Positions 47,101 through 59,041 are shown, numbered from the stretch's first letter. The stretch: DNA of 64,000 nt from Phragmites australis (GCF_958298935.1 NC_084938.1:24347501-24411500), one strand, 5' to 3'. Numbers and translations: made by a program. The notes: a model not told the origin generated them from the sequence alone.

Positions 47101-48424
47101 CCCAGCGGTGCCCTCAGTGGGAAGCCCCGTCAGGGCGCCGCCGCCCGGTGAGTGTGCTGCGCTCGCCGAATGTTCTCAAGATGCCTCGTGGATGTCTGAC
47201 ATCCGAGGGTACTTGAAAGAAAAGTTTCTACCCGAGGATGAGGCATCTGCCGAAAGAATTGCTCGGCAGTCCAGACGCTATGCCATAGTAGATGGGGATC
47301 TCTACCGGCGTAGCGCAGGAGGTGTACTCCTGAAATGCATATCTCGGGCAGAAGGCGGCGATCTTCTCGCTGAGGTCCACGAGGGCGAGTACGGTGGCCA
47401 TTCATCATTCCGCACGCTGGTCGGGAAGGCCTTCCGGCAAGGTTTCTACTGGCCTACAGCTCTCCAGGATGCTTCCGAGCTGGTTCGGCGCTGCAGGGCA
47501 TGCCAGTTCCATGCAAAGCAGATTCACCAGCCAGCTCAGGTTCTTCATACCATTCCCCTGTCATGGCCTTTTGCGGTCTGGGGTTTAGACATTCTGGGTC
47601 CATTCCCCCGAGCAATCGGGGGCTATGCATACCTATATGTCGCCATCGACAAGTTTACCAAGTGGCCGGAGGCGGTCCCGGTCAGCAAGGTGACCAAAAA
47701 CACGGCGCTCCAGTTTATCCGCGGCATCACCAGCCGCTTTGGCGTCCCGAACCGGATCATCACCGACAATGGCACCCAGTTCACTAGTGCCATGTTCGGG
47801 GACTATTGCGAAGATCTCGGCATCAAGCTATGCTTCGCTTCCGTCGCTCATCCTCGGAGTAACGGGCAGGTCGAGCGCGCCAACGCGGAGATACTGAAGG
47901 GCCTCAAAACCCGGACCTATAACGTGCTCGCTAAGCACGGGAAGGGATGGGTGGACGAGCTGCCAGCCATGCTGTGGGCTAATCGGACTACGCCAAGCCG
48001 CGCCACCGGGGAGACTCCGTTCTTCCTCGTCTATAGCGCCGAGGCAGTCCTCCCCTCCGAGCTCACTCTGGGCTCCCCTCGAGTGCATGCATACTCTGAG
48101 GGTGAGCAGGAACATCAAAGGCGCGATGACGTGGACTACCTGGAAGAGCGTCGGCGGCGTGCCGCTGTCCGGGCAGCTCGGTACCAGCAAAGTCTGCGGC
48201 GTTATCATCTGTGCCATGTCCGGGCCTGGTCTCTCGAGGTGGGGGACCTAGTTCTCCGACGCGTCCAGTCGCGTGAAGGAATGAATAAGCTGTCCCCTAT
48301 GTGGAAAGGTCCCTTCACCGTGATCGCGGTCCCGCGGGCACGTTTTTTCAGGTTAGCGACGGAAGAAGGACAACCACTCCCGAATCCGTGGAATATCGAG
48401 CATCTCCGACGCTTCTACCCATAG
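47101..48424 (+). CDS. Gypsy integrase
   Basis: Continues the same open frame. The HHCC zinc region ([14 protein letters not shown]...CRACQ) is followed by the catalytic core with Asp-Asp-Glu ([32 protein letters not shown]). The C-terminal domain has the GPF/Y-like GPFTVIAV and ends [10 protein letters not shown]. No chromodomain. This part has no visible lesion. Confidence 0.93.
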
Positions 48425-50081
48425 ATGGTCGTGCTTGCAGCTCAGGTCGGCAAGGCCGGGGGCTTCTCCCCGTCCAAGCAGTCCAAGGGCTCCGCCCCTT
48501 GGGTAAGTCGCTATCACCCAACCTTGTAAATATTGTACATTCGGTATTTCAATAAGCAATCGCTGCGTCGAGATATTTTTCTTTCTGGATTCCGTATGTT
48601 TAATCTGTCTGGTGAGGTGCTCGGTTGTGCGAGAAAAAGTTCGCTCTCTCATTTGCCCCGCTGATAAAAGAATCCCAATCGGTATGCATGCGAGCAGTCG
48701 CCGCTGACTTACGTCCGGCATGGTAGGCTGTGGTGTTCGGTGTCGTGGTAGGCTCCCGGGCACTACCGAGTTTCGGGGTGCTCTGGGTAATCCCATCGCT
48801 CGAGCTGCTCGAATAGTCCAGAGCTCAGGCCCCCGGAGCGGGCTGTCGGTGCTCGGTCTGGTTTGTCATACCCGGGCGCCACCAGACCATAGGACCTCTG
48901 GGTTATGCCTCTGTCCGCTCTTGTCCGCCGGTTCGGGTATTCAAGAGGTCTCGGGACGAAAATGAGAGCTGTCTATAGCAAGTACCGCACTAGCAGAACG
49001 CACCAGACAAAGAAATTCTATATTCTCTCTTAAGTCACAGGCTGGCAATCACGAGCAGTTCGGCAGCGAGGGCTTCACTGCCCCGGTCTCTGGTCGGCCC
49101 CAAGGGTCCTCGGGTGATCCTACCACTTAGGCATGGGTGGTCGAGATCACCCGACCCCAGGAGCCTCGTATGCCTCTGGGCGCTCGGGCGCTCCGTTGGA
49201 AGAATCAAGTCCCCGGGCACCCGATCTCGGAAGCACATCCCTCCTGGATCGGTGGGCCGGAAGGCCGACAGCTGTCCGGTGAGTGGTTACATTCAGGCAA
49301 GTCTGCTTTCAGTAAATTTATGTTGCCGAGTCACTCTCGGGGGCTCTCGCGCTTTAATCTGTTCGTCGAGGTGGTCTCCCCGCAAGCAAAAACCCTACCG
49401 CGTGTCTACTTTTTCCCAGAACGACAGAGCGGTTTGTAGAAAGGAGTACCGTGCGTGCGGTAATGTCTGACCGAAGCCCTTCGTGGTGGTCGTGGTGTTC
49501 GGTCCGCTTTTAAGGACCCCGAGCACTACCGAGTCCCCGGGTGCCCTGGGTAATCCTATCGCTCGAGCTGCTCGAGTAGTCCGGAGCTCAGGCCTCGGGG
49601 GCGGGCTGTCAGTGCTCGGTCCGGCCCGTTTTAAGCCCGGGCACCATCGGACCACGAAGACTCTTGGTCACATTCTCGCCCGCACGTGTCTCCCTTCTAC
49701 TAACTGAGTGGTCGCAAGGTGAAAAAGTGTTCAATAGGAACGGCGTGTTCCGAGCGGGATCGATCTATCTCCCGGGCAAGGAAGTCTGTGTCTTTGTTTC
49801 TTAACTTAGGCAGTGCGGACTCGCAAGAGCTCAAAGGCCGACTACGCCAGCAACAGCGATCAGGACAACTTCATCCTCAGGGACGGGAAGGTCGGGAACG
49901 GCCCGACTGAGTACTCCCTGGGACTTCAAAGTGAAACACCAGAAGAAACATCAAACACTCAGAGAAATTGGAGTTGCGAGCCCAAGGAAAAGTTGCCATT
50001 AATATTCACAGGATATGTACAAGGCATTTTCTAAGGGTTCACTCCTATCAAGACAACAAAAGAAAAAAGGCTACAAAAGAT
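48425..50081. other. Gypsy 3' non-coding region with a direct repeat
   Basis: No supported frame on +. A block of about 170 bp at 48728-48895 (GGCACTACCGAG..., GCTCGAGCTGCTCGA..., AGAGCTCAGGC) recurs at 49488-49660. Confidence 0.75.
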
Positions 50082-53000
50082 CTAGTCGGCGGCAGAGGCG
50101 TCGGCTGAATCCTCTGAGTCGTCCCCGGGGGCTGGCGGCGGCGGCACCTCTCGCCTAAAGCCGGCCGCCACCATGGCGGCAGTACTCTGGACCGCTACCC
50201 GGGCGGCCTCTCCCTCAGCCTCGACCACTCCCTCCCGCACTGGCTCCAGCGGGAAGTTTGGGTTCCTGCTTCGGTAGTAGGCCAGGACGTGCTCGGTCCC
50301 TCAGCCTCGACCACGTCCCTCCCGGGCGGCAAGTTCCTGGACTGCCCAAGGCAGGGCCTCGAGGCACTCGCAGACCTGCTACAGCCCCAACACTTGTCGT
50401 GCGGGGCCGTCGCCCTTCTCGCCTTCAACGAGCCGTCCGAGACCACCCTTCTCTACGGCCCGCCGCATCCGTCGGAGTATGTCTTCCAGCATATGCTCGA
50501 GGTTGACCCGCGAGACAAATGCGGTCTCGAGCTTCTCCTTGGCGGCCCGCAGCTGTGCCTCAAGTCCCTGGTCCCCGACCGGACCGGAAGAACCGCCAAC
50601 TGCTGCGGGGGCGGCAGCCTGCTTCGTCTTGGCCACCATCTCGGATAAAGCACGTTCACGGGCGGTCAGTTCCGCCTCGCCCTCTCGACGACTCAGTTCG
50701 CCCTCTCGACGACTCAGTTCGCCTTCTCGGCGACTCAGCTCGCCCACCCGCCGGGCCAGCACGTCCTCCTGCTGGGCCACCGAATCCTCCCGAGCACCGA
50801 GATCCGACGCCGATAACTCATTGTCCACCTCCCGGATGGAGACGTCCTCCTCACAGCGGCGGATCTCTTCTCTGATCTTCCGGAGGTCGTCTTCCCAGCG
50901 CTGGAGGTCGGCACGCGTCTTCTCGGCCGCGCCCTCCCGGCGGATCAGCTCGGCTTGCCGTTCCTCCGCCACCTGCTCCCGAGCTGCGACTGCCACCTCC
51001 TCCTGCGCCTGTCCCATCCTGGCAAGGGTCTCGGCAGCTTGCTGCTTCGACGCCTCAGCCAGGCGGGCGGCGTCTTCTCGTTCCCGCGCGGCCTCTGCCC
51101 GCACGGTCTTCAAAATTTCTTGTTCCCGCGCGGCTTCCACGCGGATGTCTTCTAAGAGCTTCTGCTCCCGCGCGGCCGCCGCACGGGCCTCCTCCTGGGC
51201 GCCCGCCAGCTGCGCCTTCTCCAACGCCAGGCGGGCGCGCTCAGCTTCAAGCTCCCCCTCCTTAGCGTTCACCGCTGCGCCCAGCCGCCCGACCGCTACT
51301 TGGACGCCTTCAATGGCAGCTAGGAAAGGGTCGGCGGGCTGGCCGGGCGCCGGTGGGGCCCAGGCTTCTCCGCAGGGTGCCTCCAGGGGGGCCGAGCTCA
51401 TTGCAGGGCCCTGCACTGTCATCCTCCCCGGGCTCTGCCTGCCCGGGGTAGGCTCCGCCGGCCCCGACAAAGCGTCCACCGTCATCCGCCTCGGGCTCTC
51501 CGCGCCCGGGGTAGGTTCCGCCGGCGCCAAGGATCCGGACGTTTGCTCTGTCCTCCTCTCGGCCGCCGCCTCCGTCTCTCTCCCGCTGGCCGCCACGACG
51601 ATTGGCGCCTCCGCCGTTTCGGTGCCCACCTCCATCGGAACGGTAGGCGGGCTCGGCTCTGGTCCCGGCGCCCGCTCTTTTTCCGTCGCAGTAGCGCCTG
51701 CGGCCGGCCTACAGGAGACAAATGAAAAACGCCGAAGCTTAGTTCGGGCCAGAAATGCCCATGGAAAAGCAAGAAAGGAGACTCACCGATACCGCCATTT
51801 GGCCGCTGGGAGCCTGATGTCCGGGTCCGGCGCCGTCGGTCTGGACTCCTCCCGCCGCCTCTTCCGCTGCGGGCTCGGCTGAACCGCTGCGCGGGCCTCG
51901 GGTGCCGCCGTGCGGGCCTCATGTGCCGCCGCGCGGGTCTCGGTTTCCGCCATGCGGGTCGCGGGCGCCGGTGCAGGCCCCATCCGAACCAGGCGCGGCT
52001 CCAGCACCGGAAATGCCGCTGCTGCCGTTGGCGACGGCGGAGAGTCTGGCACTAGGATCAGGGCCCGGGGACGCTTTCCCCGATCTCCCGGCGCCACCTC
52101 CTCGACAATTTCGGTGGCACCCTCCTCCCTAGGACAGCGGTTGCCGCCTGCGGAGGCCCCTTCGCCAGCCCGCGACGAGCTGCCAGCGACCTCCTCGCCA
52201 AGTAGCTCCTCCAGCCCTGGGAGTTCGGAGGCCTCGGGACTCCGGCTTCTTGGCCGGTCCACTGGCCCCTGGGTGTCGAACTCTGGCAGCCCCGCCATAA
52301 TGGCCACCCGGTTGGGGTTGGCGCAGAGCGCCATCTCTGGCCACGGGAGCTCCGTCCGGCCCATGTCCTCCGTTCCGGTGATCACCCTTGTCATCCCCTG
52401 CAGTTCCGCCTGCCCCAGATCCCAGCTCGCGCCGATCTGGGTCCTGGTGATGTCCTCCGGCCCGGTATAGAACCACCTCGGCCGGGCCCGCTCTCGCAAA
52501 GGCGCCAGCCGACGGCGCAGGAAGTCTACGACCACCATGACGGAGGTCAGCCCGGACTCGCGCAGCTCCAGGATGCGCTCCAACACCGGCTTCAGCCTCG
52601 CGTCTTCTGGCGGCGGCGCCTCCCACGTAGATCGCCGAGGTTCCGCCGCCGCCTCCGGCAGCTCGAGGCGCTCATGGGGGTCGACGTCGACGAATAACCA
52701 GTCCCGTCGCCACTCCTCTCACTTGCTGCGCAGCACCTGGGGAATGTAATGATCCCCCAGGCCGTCCCGGAGCCGAAGGTTGCAGCACCCCGCGACGTCC
52801 GCCGTGGAGTGCCCCCTCTTCTTCCCCACCGGCTGAAGGACGAAGAAATGGCGAAGCAGCGTCGCCGACGGCATCACCCCTACGAACATTTCGCAGAGAT
52901 GCGCGAAAGTCGCCAACACCACCACAGAGTTGGGGCTTAGGTGCACCAGTTGAATGCCGTACGTCTCCATTACTTGCAAGAAGAAGGTGGAGAACGGCGG

Positions 53001-53219
53001 CACCAACCCCACCGCCACAAAAGAGGTGAAGAGGATGATCCGCCCAGGGACGGTCGTCGCCGGCGTCAGGCTCGCCGGCCTCACCACCACAGCACCTTCT
53101 TGCCCCTCCGGCACCAGCAATTTCCTGATTTTGTCCGCCGCCTCCTCGTTCCTCAGACGAGACTCCGGCAAGATGCTGTCCGAAGCCTTGTCCCGGCGTC
53201 CTCCTCCAACCCTCATCAT
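50082..53219 (-). pseudogene. Antisense gene in the Gypsy element: Transposase_28-like domain plus coiled coil, 2 exons
   Basis: Exon 1 runs 53219-51787 (start MMRVGGG) and exon 2 runs 51708-50082. The 78-nt intron has donor GTGAGT and acceptor CTGTAG and joins a CG|G codon. The join is exactly 1020 codons in one frame. The N-terminal part (FTSFVAVGLVPPFSTFFLQV, HLCEMFVGVMPS, LRHFFVLQPVGKK) resembles the 'putative gypsy type transposon' domain (Pfam Transposase_28). Exon 2 is a Glu/Arg/Ala-rich coiled coil with a repeated ELSRREG unit. The C-terminus (YYRSRNPNFPLEPVREGVV) ends in an acidic tail. In-frame stops at 52719-52721 (TGA), 50379-50381 (TAG) and 50301-50303 (TGA, inside a 24-bp local duplication) make this copy defective. 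Tat elements are known to carry antisense extra ORFs. The function is unknown. Confidence 0.85.
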
Positions 53220-53373
53220 CTCGGCAAAGATGGAAGGTGTTTTGGTGGTGGATAGAGAGAGAAGGAAGAATGCTCCGGTCGCCTGAGAATTTCCTAAGGG
53301 CTTCGGAGCACAAAGAAGGCAAGAGCAAAAGTGCGAGAAAGCGTAAAGAGGGGAACGGACCGATCCATTCCCC

Positions 53374-53381
53374 CTTTTATA
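53374..53381 (-). promoter_or_regulatory. TATA box of the antisense gene
   Basis: TATAAAAG on the - strand, 155 bp upstream of the MMRVGGG start and outside the 3' LTR. It implies a dedicated promoter and a 5' UTR of about 125 nt. Confidence 0.65.
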
Positions 53382-53736
53382 TCTCAAAGTTCAAAAACTG
53401 CCGCCCAAACGGTTCGCTCGGCGAAGCGTCGCCTCGATCGACTCAACTGCCAGGCGAATCTCCCGCCGATCGCGTGATGTCAGCGGCTGCCAGGCGTATT
53501 TTCCTCGATCTGCGTGGCGACCGCGCGTGCCGCCCGTATGGTCATCATACCCTTCGGAAGTTGTGTGGACACGCGTCCACTCATTTTCCCGTTGGGGCAT
53601 ACTTGAGGCCTGGGTCCGCAAGGGCCACCTCTCGAAAGGGTGACACATGGCGTCTGCGCCAGCCTCGGTCTCGGCCGCGACGAAGGGCCCATTCGCAGTC
53701 TCCGTCCCGTCGCCTATCAATGGACCCGGGGGCTAC
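53382..53736. other. Spacer between antisense promoter and 3' LTR, with polypurine tract
   Basis: No frame is supported. The last bases, GGACCCGGGGGCTAC, directly precede TGTCGG and take the position of the plus-strand primer. Confidence 0.6.
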
Positions 53737-55271
53737 TGTCGGTGTATTAGGAACCAGGGGTCCCTGAATCCCGAGACCGAGCCGGCCATCCGCCACATGT
53801 CACCATCCCGCGAGATCCACCCTGCAGGATAAGAAGAAACTAAAGTCCCGGGGGAAGGTGCTCGGGGCCGTAGCCTCTAGGCTCCCGAGCACCCCAGTTC
53901 CCCGATGATCCGCAGAGTCCAAGTACCGGGAAGGAAGTGCTCGGAAGGTTTCTCACTTACCCCCGAGTACTGTAGTCCCCCGATGATCCAAACACCGAAG
54001 TGCTCGGGAGAGAGTGCTCGGGGCTGCACGTGGCAGCCCCCGAGGACTCGGTTCCCCGAAGGTCTCACCCAAGTACTCGGGAGAGAGTGCTCGGGGCTGC
54101 ACGTGGCAGCCCCCGAGGACTCGGTTCCCCGAAGGTCCCACCCAAGTACTCGGGAGAGAGTGCTCGGGGCTGCACGTGGCAGCCCCCGAGGACTCGGTTC
54201 CCCGAAGGTCCCACCCAAGTACTCGGGAGAGAGTGCTCGGGGCTGCACGTGGCAGCCCCCGAGGACTCGGTTCCCCGAAGGTCGCACCGAAGTGCTCGGG
54301 AGAGAGTGCTCGGGGCTGCACGTGGCAGCCCCCGAGGACTCGGTTCCCCGAAGGTTCGCGCAAGATCGTCCGACAACCCGAAGGGTCCCATCGTCGGGGT
54401 GTCAGCCAGTCAAAGGCTCAATGCCGCATTTAATAGGCACGCGTGGCCTGACATCCTGACATCTTGACATTCTCAGCTGCCCACGCCCCAGTGTCAGACC
54501 CTGCCATGCACTGGCAGGGGGCGTGGGTCCATTAAATGCACGGGTCCCGTCCCGTTTCATCCGGGTGCCTCGGGATAACATTGCCAGAATCGAAGCGCTC
54601 CGCCTGCCACCCTGTCCTGGCAGAAAAACAAGACAAGGTGGGCGCACCGGGCACCTCTGAGGCTGCCCGGTGGGCCCCCTTAATGGCGCCCGAGGGCATC
54701 CACAGTGGCGGGTGGTCGGATGCGCGCCGCATTTTTCCACCGCTCCTGTCACTTCGCCAAGACGGAATGATGACGCCTTTCTCCGTGGCACCTTGGCACT
54801 CGCACCCTCTCTTTCCCATTCAGGACATGTCGAGGTCGGCGCGCCTATAAAAGGAAAGGATGGAGAACACGTAAAAGGGTGGAAAAAAAGGAAGAGGACG
54901 CAGACGCTCACAGAAAAAAGCCCGACAACGCACACGCTCGAACCAGCTCAAGCCAAGCTAGAACACGAGAGCCTCAAGCTCTCTGTAAGCGGCTCTCTCT
55001 TGTAACCAGATACATCCTTGAAGAATTCCCTTCAAGGATAGATATAGCACTCACACAGGAGTAGGGTGTTACGCCCCCGTGCGGCCCGAACCTGTCTAAA
55101 CCCCGGTGCACCCATCTTTCTCGCACTAGGACGATCATCTCCCACCAGCCACTGCATTTATTTCCGTTTCCCGCTTATTTCCCAAACAAGCTCGTTCAGG
55201 ATCATCCCCCCGGCCGAATCTCTAAAAAGGGGTCTCTCGGGATCCCTGCGACAGAAGTTCATCCTCCGACA
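53737..55271 (+). repeat. 3' LTR of the Gypsy element
   Basis: Starts TGTCGG, ends CCGACA, 1535 bp. Five tandem 72-74 bp G-box units (53990-54355) all keep CACGTG. TATA box at 54846-54853. About 20 differences from the 5' copy. Confidence 0.95.
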
Positions 55272-55558
55272 ATCGTTAAAACTGAATGGCTACCGATAAA
55301 TTTGAACGGTTATCGACAATGCAGAAAATATAGAAAAATTGGTCTAAGTCATCGAACGTGCTCGGTAACTAGTGTAATTTGATCGGTTACCGAATGTCGA
55401 TTCGATCGATTTTTTCTTCAAATTTCAAATTTGACCGAGAGAATTTTGAGCGAATTCCCACTAAATTTTGAGTGGTTTTCGCGACAATCGTGAATTTCCA
55501 GTTATCAACGGGAAGCGGTTTTCGGTTTCCAAACGGTTTTATGAACCTTAGATATGAA

Positions 55559-56290
55559 ACATGATAAGAGATGCCTACCCTCTTAAAGTAAGAATTCAAC
55601 TTTTGATACTCGCCTCCCAAGTTAGTCTCCATGGTTAGAATTTTTCTGTTAAAAAACATCGAACATGTTGTTGGAACTCATGAAATCTAAAAAAAACATC
55701 ATGCTTGTTCTTCAGAAGATAAATCCAAGTAAACTTACTTTAATCGTCGATGGAACTTACATAATATTTATTTCTTCCAACTGAACTAGGTGCATGACCT
55801 CACATATCAGAGAACACAAGTTCTAATGGGAACTTAGAAACACTTGTTGACCTAGAATAGGGGAGCTCATGACTCTTTGCTTGTTGACAGGTATCACATA
55901 TTGTCTCTTTATTAGACTCTAGGGAGCAAGTTAAAATACTGCTACTAATAACCTTTTGAACTATGACCGAAGAGGGATGACCTAAATGACTATGACATCG
56001 TTCAGATAATAGTTTGACAGCACTAAGAGCTTGACTTGGTGAGGATGACTCCTTAAGAGTTGGAAGAGGATAAATGCCAACTCTACATCTGCCTAGCAGA
56101 ACAGTTTTCTTCGTTGCTTGATCCTTAACCAAAAAGAAATCAAGATGAGATTCAAGATAAGCATTATTGTCAGAAGCAAGATGATGAACTGAAATAAGAT
56201 TCTTTTTGGTATTAAGAACATGAAGAATGCTACTAAGATGAAGATCACGAATTGGGGTGTAAATAGCCAACATGTTTAATTGTCATACCT
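55559..56290 (-). pseudogene. Copia GAG-pre-integrase and integrase N-terminal half
   Basis: On the - strand: ILHVLNTKKNLISVHHLASD, then CHSHLGHPS and CDTCQQAKSHELPY (the zinc-binding His/Cys set). Next come SIDD(stop)SKFTWIYLLK and GGEYQKLNSYFKRVGISYHV. Stops are present. Cut at 55551-55558 by the hAT-like insertion. Confidence 0.88.
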
Positions 56291-56571
56291 GCACCATTAG
56301 CTGTATGGACCTAATCATGTCCACTATACTTCTCACGAGTAGTTAACTTGTCTAATTCACTGGTAATGTGATCAGTAGTGCCGGTGTCTTTGTAGCAATT
56401 AGTGTCAACACCATATGAAGTGGCAATAGTATTGGCACCTTTTTCTTCACCAGTGAAGGTGATGTCGTACCTATTCTAGCAACGATGAACATTGCGACCA
56501 ATTTTGCAGCAAAGTTAGCCCATTGATTTGGAGCTTGTTGAATTGTTGTTGTTATGACCTTGACCTCCTCG
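56291..56571 (-). pseudogene. Copia protease
   Basis: On the - strand the block YKDTGTTDHITSELDKLTTR contains the catalytic Asp-Thr-Gly, followed after a stop by VHTANGAGM. The reading is frameshifted with respect to gag. Confidence 0.82.
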
Positions 56572-57302
56572 TCATCCACCACGGTTGCCATCACCTTGAC
56601 CACACCTTCTTCGACCACAAGAATTTCTCTCACGTGAAGCACTATTGACAGCCATCTTATACTGGGAGTTTTGTGCTTTTAATCGAGCTTCTGTGGACAA
56701 CAATTGAGCATGGAGATCACTTAAACTTACTGTATCAAGCCTTGCACTTACCGTCTCAATAAGTGGATTGAATCCAGCATCAAGCCCCGTGAGGATGTAA
56801 GACATTACATCATCTTCATCAAGCCGCTTGATAGCAGCATCCATCTCATCTGCAAAGCCCTTCATCATGGAGAAGTACGTGACTGGAGACATGTCTCCCT
56901 TGCGCGTACTCGTAAGTTTGGATCATAGATGGATGATCCTCGAACGTGACTGAGAAGCGAACATCTCTTGGTTCGCTTTCCAAACAGCAGCGACGCTAGT
57001 CAGGGTTGCCACTTGGGTGAGCATTTCCATGGATAGCGATGCAAGGACATAACCTAGCACCTGCTGGTCCTGCACGATCCAAATTGAATGCATCGGGTTT
57101 GCCACAACTTTGACCATCTTGCCATCTCTAGTGATCTCGACTGCAGCAAGAGGCATATGGACGGAACCATCCAGGTAACCGATGAGTTCGGCACCCCTAA
57201 TCATCAGCATCACTTGAGCTTTCCAGAGGATGAAGTTATCTCTGGTTAGCTTTTTGACAACTGGCAGGCCGATGTGGAAGAAGAACCAGATGAAGTCGAC
57301 AT
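56572..57302 (-). pseudogene. Copia gag
   Basis: On the - strand from ATG (57302): KKLTRDNFILWKAQVM, then AVWKANQEMFASQSRSRI, MKGFADEMDAAIKRLDEDDV and SDLHAQLLSTEARLKAQ, the UBN2-type gag. At least two frameshifts, one within the first 20 codons. Confidence 0.88.
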
Positions 57303-57334
57303 GGATGTATTAGAGGAGATGGGCCCTAATGCCG

Positions 57335-57571
57335 TGAAATAAATTATGAAGCGTTGAACCCTTTCGGGCCGCTTTGCATGTTTATATAGGCTGGGAAAAC
57401 ACCCCTCAATGTGGCATGTATAAAATCAATATACACACAATTTGTTTGAATAAGGTACAAGATATATCTCTAAAAGCTATACAATTTGAACCTGCCAAGT
57501 ATATCTCTAAATACCAAAACAAACCGATCTCCTGTATCCACACATACCTATATACAACTCAAATTCCAACA
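57335..57571 (-). repeat. 5' LTR of the Copia element
   Basis: On the - strand from TGTTGGAATTTGAG to TTATTTCA, with TATATAAA near 57385. The next bases, CGGCATTAGGGCC, match the usual primer-binding site TGGTATCAGAGCC except for four transitions. Confidence 0.92.
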
Positions 57572-57576
57572 ATGGC

Positions 57577-59041
57577 ACCTCATGTGAAATAATGCCATTT
57601 CCCCTATTTTTTTCTTCTTTTTCCTCCATACCATGTAGCAGAGCTCTTTTCTCCCTCCTAAATCCATTGTCGCCCCTCTTCCCTCCATTCTTCTTCCTCC
57701 TCCCACGACCACAATGGCACAAGAGGCGGTTGATAGAACAGGCCATGGCTGCCTCCGCCTCTTCCTCCTTGCCATCTCCATGTCCAGCCGCCACTAGCAC
57801 CATTTTGGTAGTTAAATGGTGTGATGCCAATCTCCACCAACGCTAATTTTTCACGTCTAGAAATTCAACTCGCTCTAGATCGGTAGCTTCTAAGAGAAGG
57901 AGTCTAAATGTCATGTAGGATCTGTTAACTTGGTAATTAATTGTGCCATAGCGTAGTTGGCTACATCAAAAAAAGGTGAGGACTGAAGGCTGCAAGTATT
58001 ACGCATTGACCTATCTTGTTAGATTTGTTCACAATAATAGAATTGTAAAAGTGTGGTTTTATGAAATAGGAGAGAAATAGTGTAGTTTTGTGATAATTAA
58101 ATTAAAAAAGTGTAGTTTTGTGATAAAGTGATATAAAATAAGTATGATTTTGTGAAATAGAGAATTTTTTTAGTTTTATAATAGTTAAACTAAAATAAAT
58201 ATACTTTTGTAATATTCATTCAAAAATTATTAATTTGTCCTCTATGGTAGACTTTTGTGGTTCTAGATCGTGATCTTCAACCGTGTCAGCATAGCTGGCG
58301 ACGAGGCCTTGGCATTGATCAGCCAGGACAAATCAGCACCAGTTAACGAGGTGACCAGTCCAATAGATGTATGGTGCGTTTGATTGAAGGGCATACGGCA
58401 AAAGAAGAAAATTATATGAGATTCTCTGTAGAAAGGTCTTTGTGAGATTCTGATTTACACTGTTTGTTTCGGATTTAACGGTCTGATTAAATACATGTGA
58501 GAAAAGTATATGACACATATCACACAGAGATGAGGGTCTTTCTGTGAGACCTGATCTCATATAATTTCTTTCCTAGAGCAAAGGGCTGTTATTGTTTTTC
58601 TGGTTGATATGATAGAACTAAGATTAGAGTAGATATAATGGGTTAGTTTTTTTAGATGTATTAGATGAGTTAAGTTGATTATCATATTTTTTATTAAATA
58701 AATTATAATTAAAAATATTTTTATAAATTGGTACATTATATAAGAAGAATATTAGTTATTTTCTTACAGATTTTTAGAATTTATTTAAGGCATTAAAAAT
58801 TACTATAATTTATAAAAGTAAGTTTCTTTGAAATTTTTTATTAAATATTGGTTAGCCTTTTTAGATTAAATCAATTAAAATATATTACTAGTATGCTCTA
58901 ATTTACTTATAAAAATATTTATATTTTTTAATCACTTTTATACTCTCAAATAAAATAAAAAATTAAATAAAAAATATGAACACGCAACCAACAACTAGCA
59001 TGAATATTGATGGCTAGGTTCGGCTACTTTCCCCTTGGAAG
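57577..59041. other. Intergenic, no gene recognised
   Basis: A pyrimidine-rich stretch (57600-57800), then AT-rich DNA with short repeats of GTGTAGTTTTGTGATAA near 58085 and 58115. No supported frame. Confidence 0.5.

Larger units (their letters stand above)
41822..55271 (+). mobile_element. Tat-lineage Gypsy LTR retrotransposon, 13.4 kb, recent
   Basis: LTRs of about 1.53 kb begin TGTCGG and the intact 3' copy ends CCGACA, a perfect inverted end. The target duplication ATCGT is at 41817-41821 and 55272-55276. Pol order is protease, RT, RNase H, a second RNase H, then integrase without chromodomain, followed by a long 3' region with an antisense gene. This combination is the hallmark of the Tat group (RIRE2/Retand/Grande type). 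I count about 20 LTR differences by eye (roughly 1.4 percent), mostly transitions. It is not autonomous: the primer-binding site and gag N-terminus are deleted, three TAG stops lie in gag-pol, and the RT frame is broken. Confidence 0.95.
40935..55550. mobile_element. hAT-like element in Copia integrase, split by the Gypsy element
   Basis: Two parts, 40935-41821 and 55277-55550, make 1161 bp. Inner sequence matches the element at 60047-61117 over most of its length. Termini are CATGGTTCAT and TAAGGTTCAT (read inward). The 8-bp duplications are GACATGAA (40927-40934) and GATATGAA (55551-55558), one transition apart. Removing the insert restores Copia integrase YHVSCPHTHQ in frame. Palindromic CGGTTACCG-type motifs cluster near both ends, and a hairpin (CTCAGTAAT-TGCG-ATTACTGAG) is at 40962-40983. 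No transposase frame is seen. Confidence 0.8.
32834..57571 (-). mobile_element. Decayed Copia retrotransposon hosting the nest
   Basis: The two LTRs (32834-33072 and 57335-57571) are flanked by the same 5-bp duplication ATGGC (32829-32833 and 57572-57576). All coding pieces lie between them on the - strand in the Copia order: gag, protease, integrase, RT, RNase H. Two later insertions (33170-38344 and 40935-55550) make up most of the span. The Copia itself is only about 5 kb. LTR divergence is high (about 15 percent or more by eye) and the frames are full of stops and shifts, so it is the oldest layer and inactive. Confidence 0.92.

Noticed and set aside
50479..51882. 467-codon plus-strand frame with Ser/Ala/Arg-rich text
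   Set aside because: Shadow of the antisense coiled-coil exon, which has splice sites, a domain neighbour and a matching frame.
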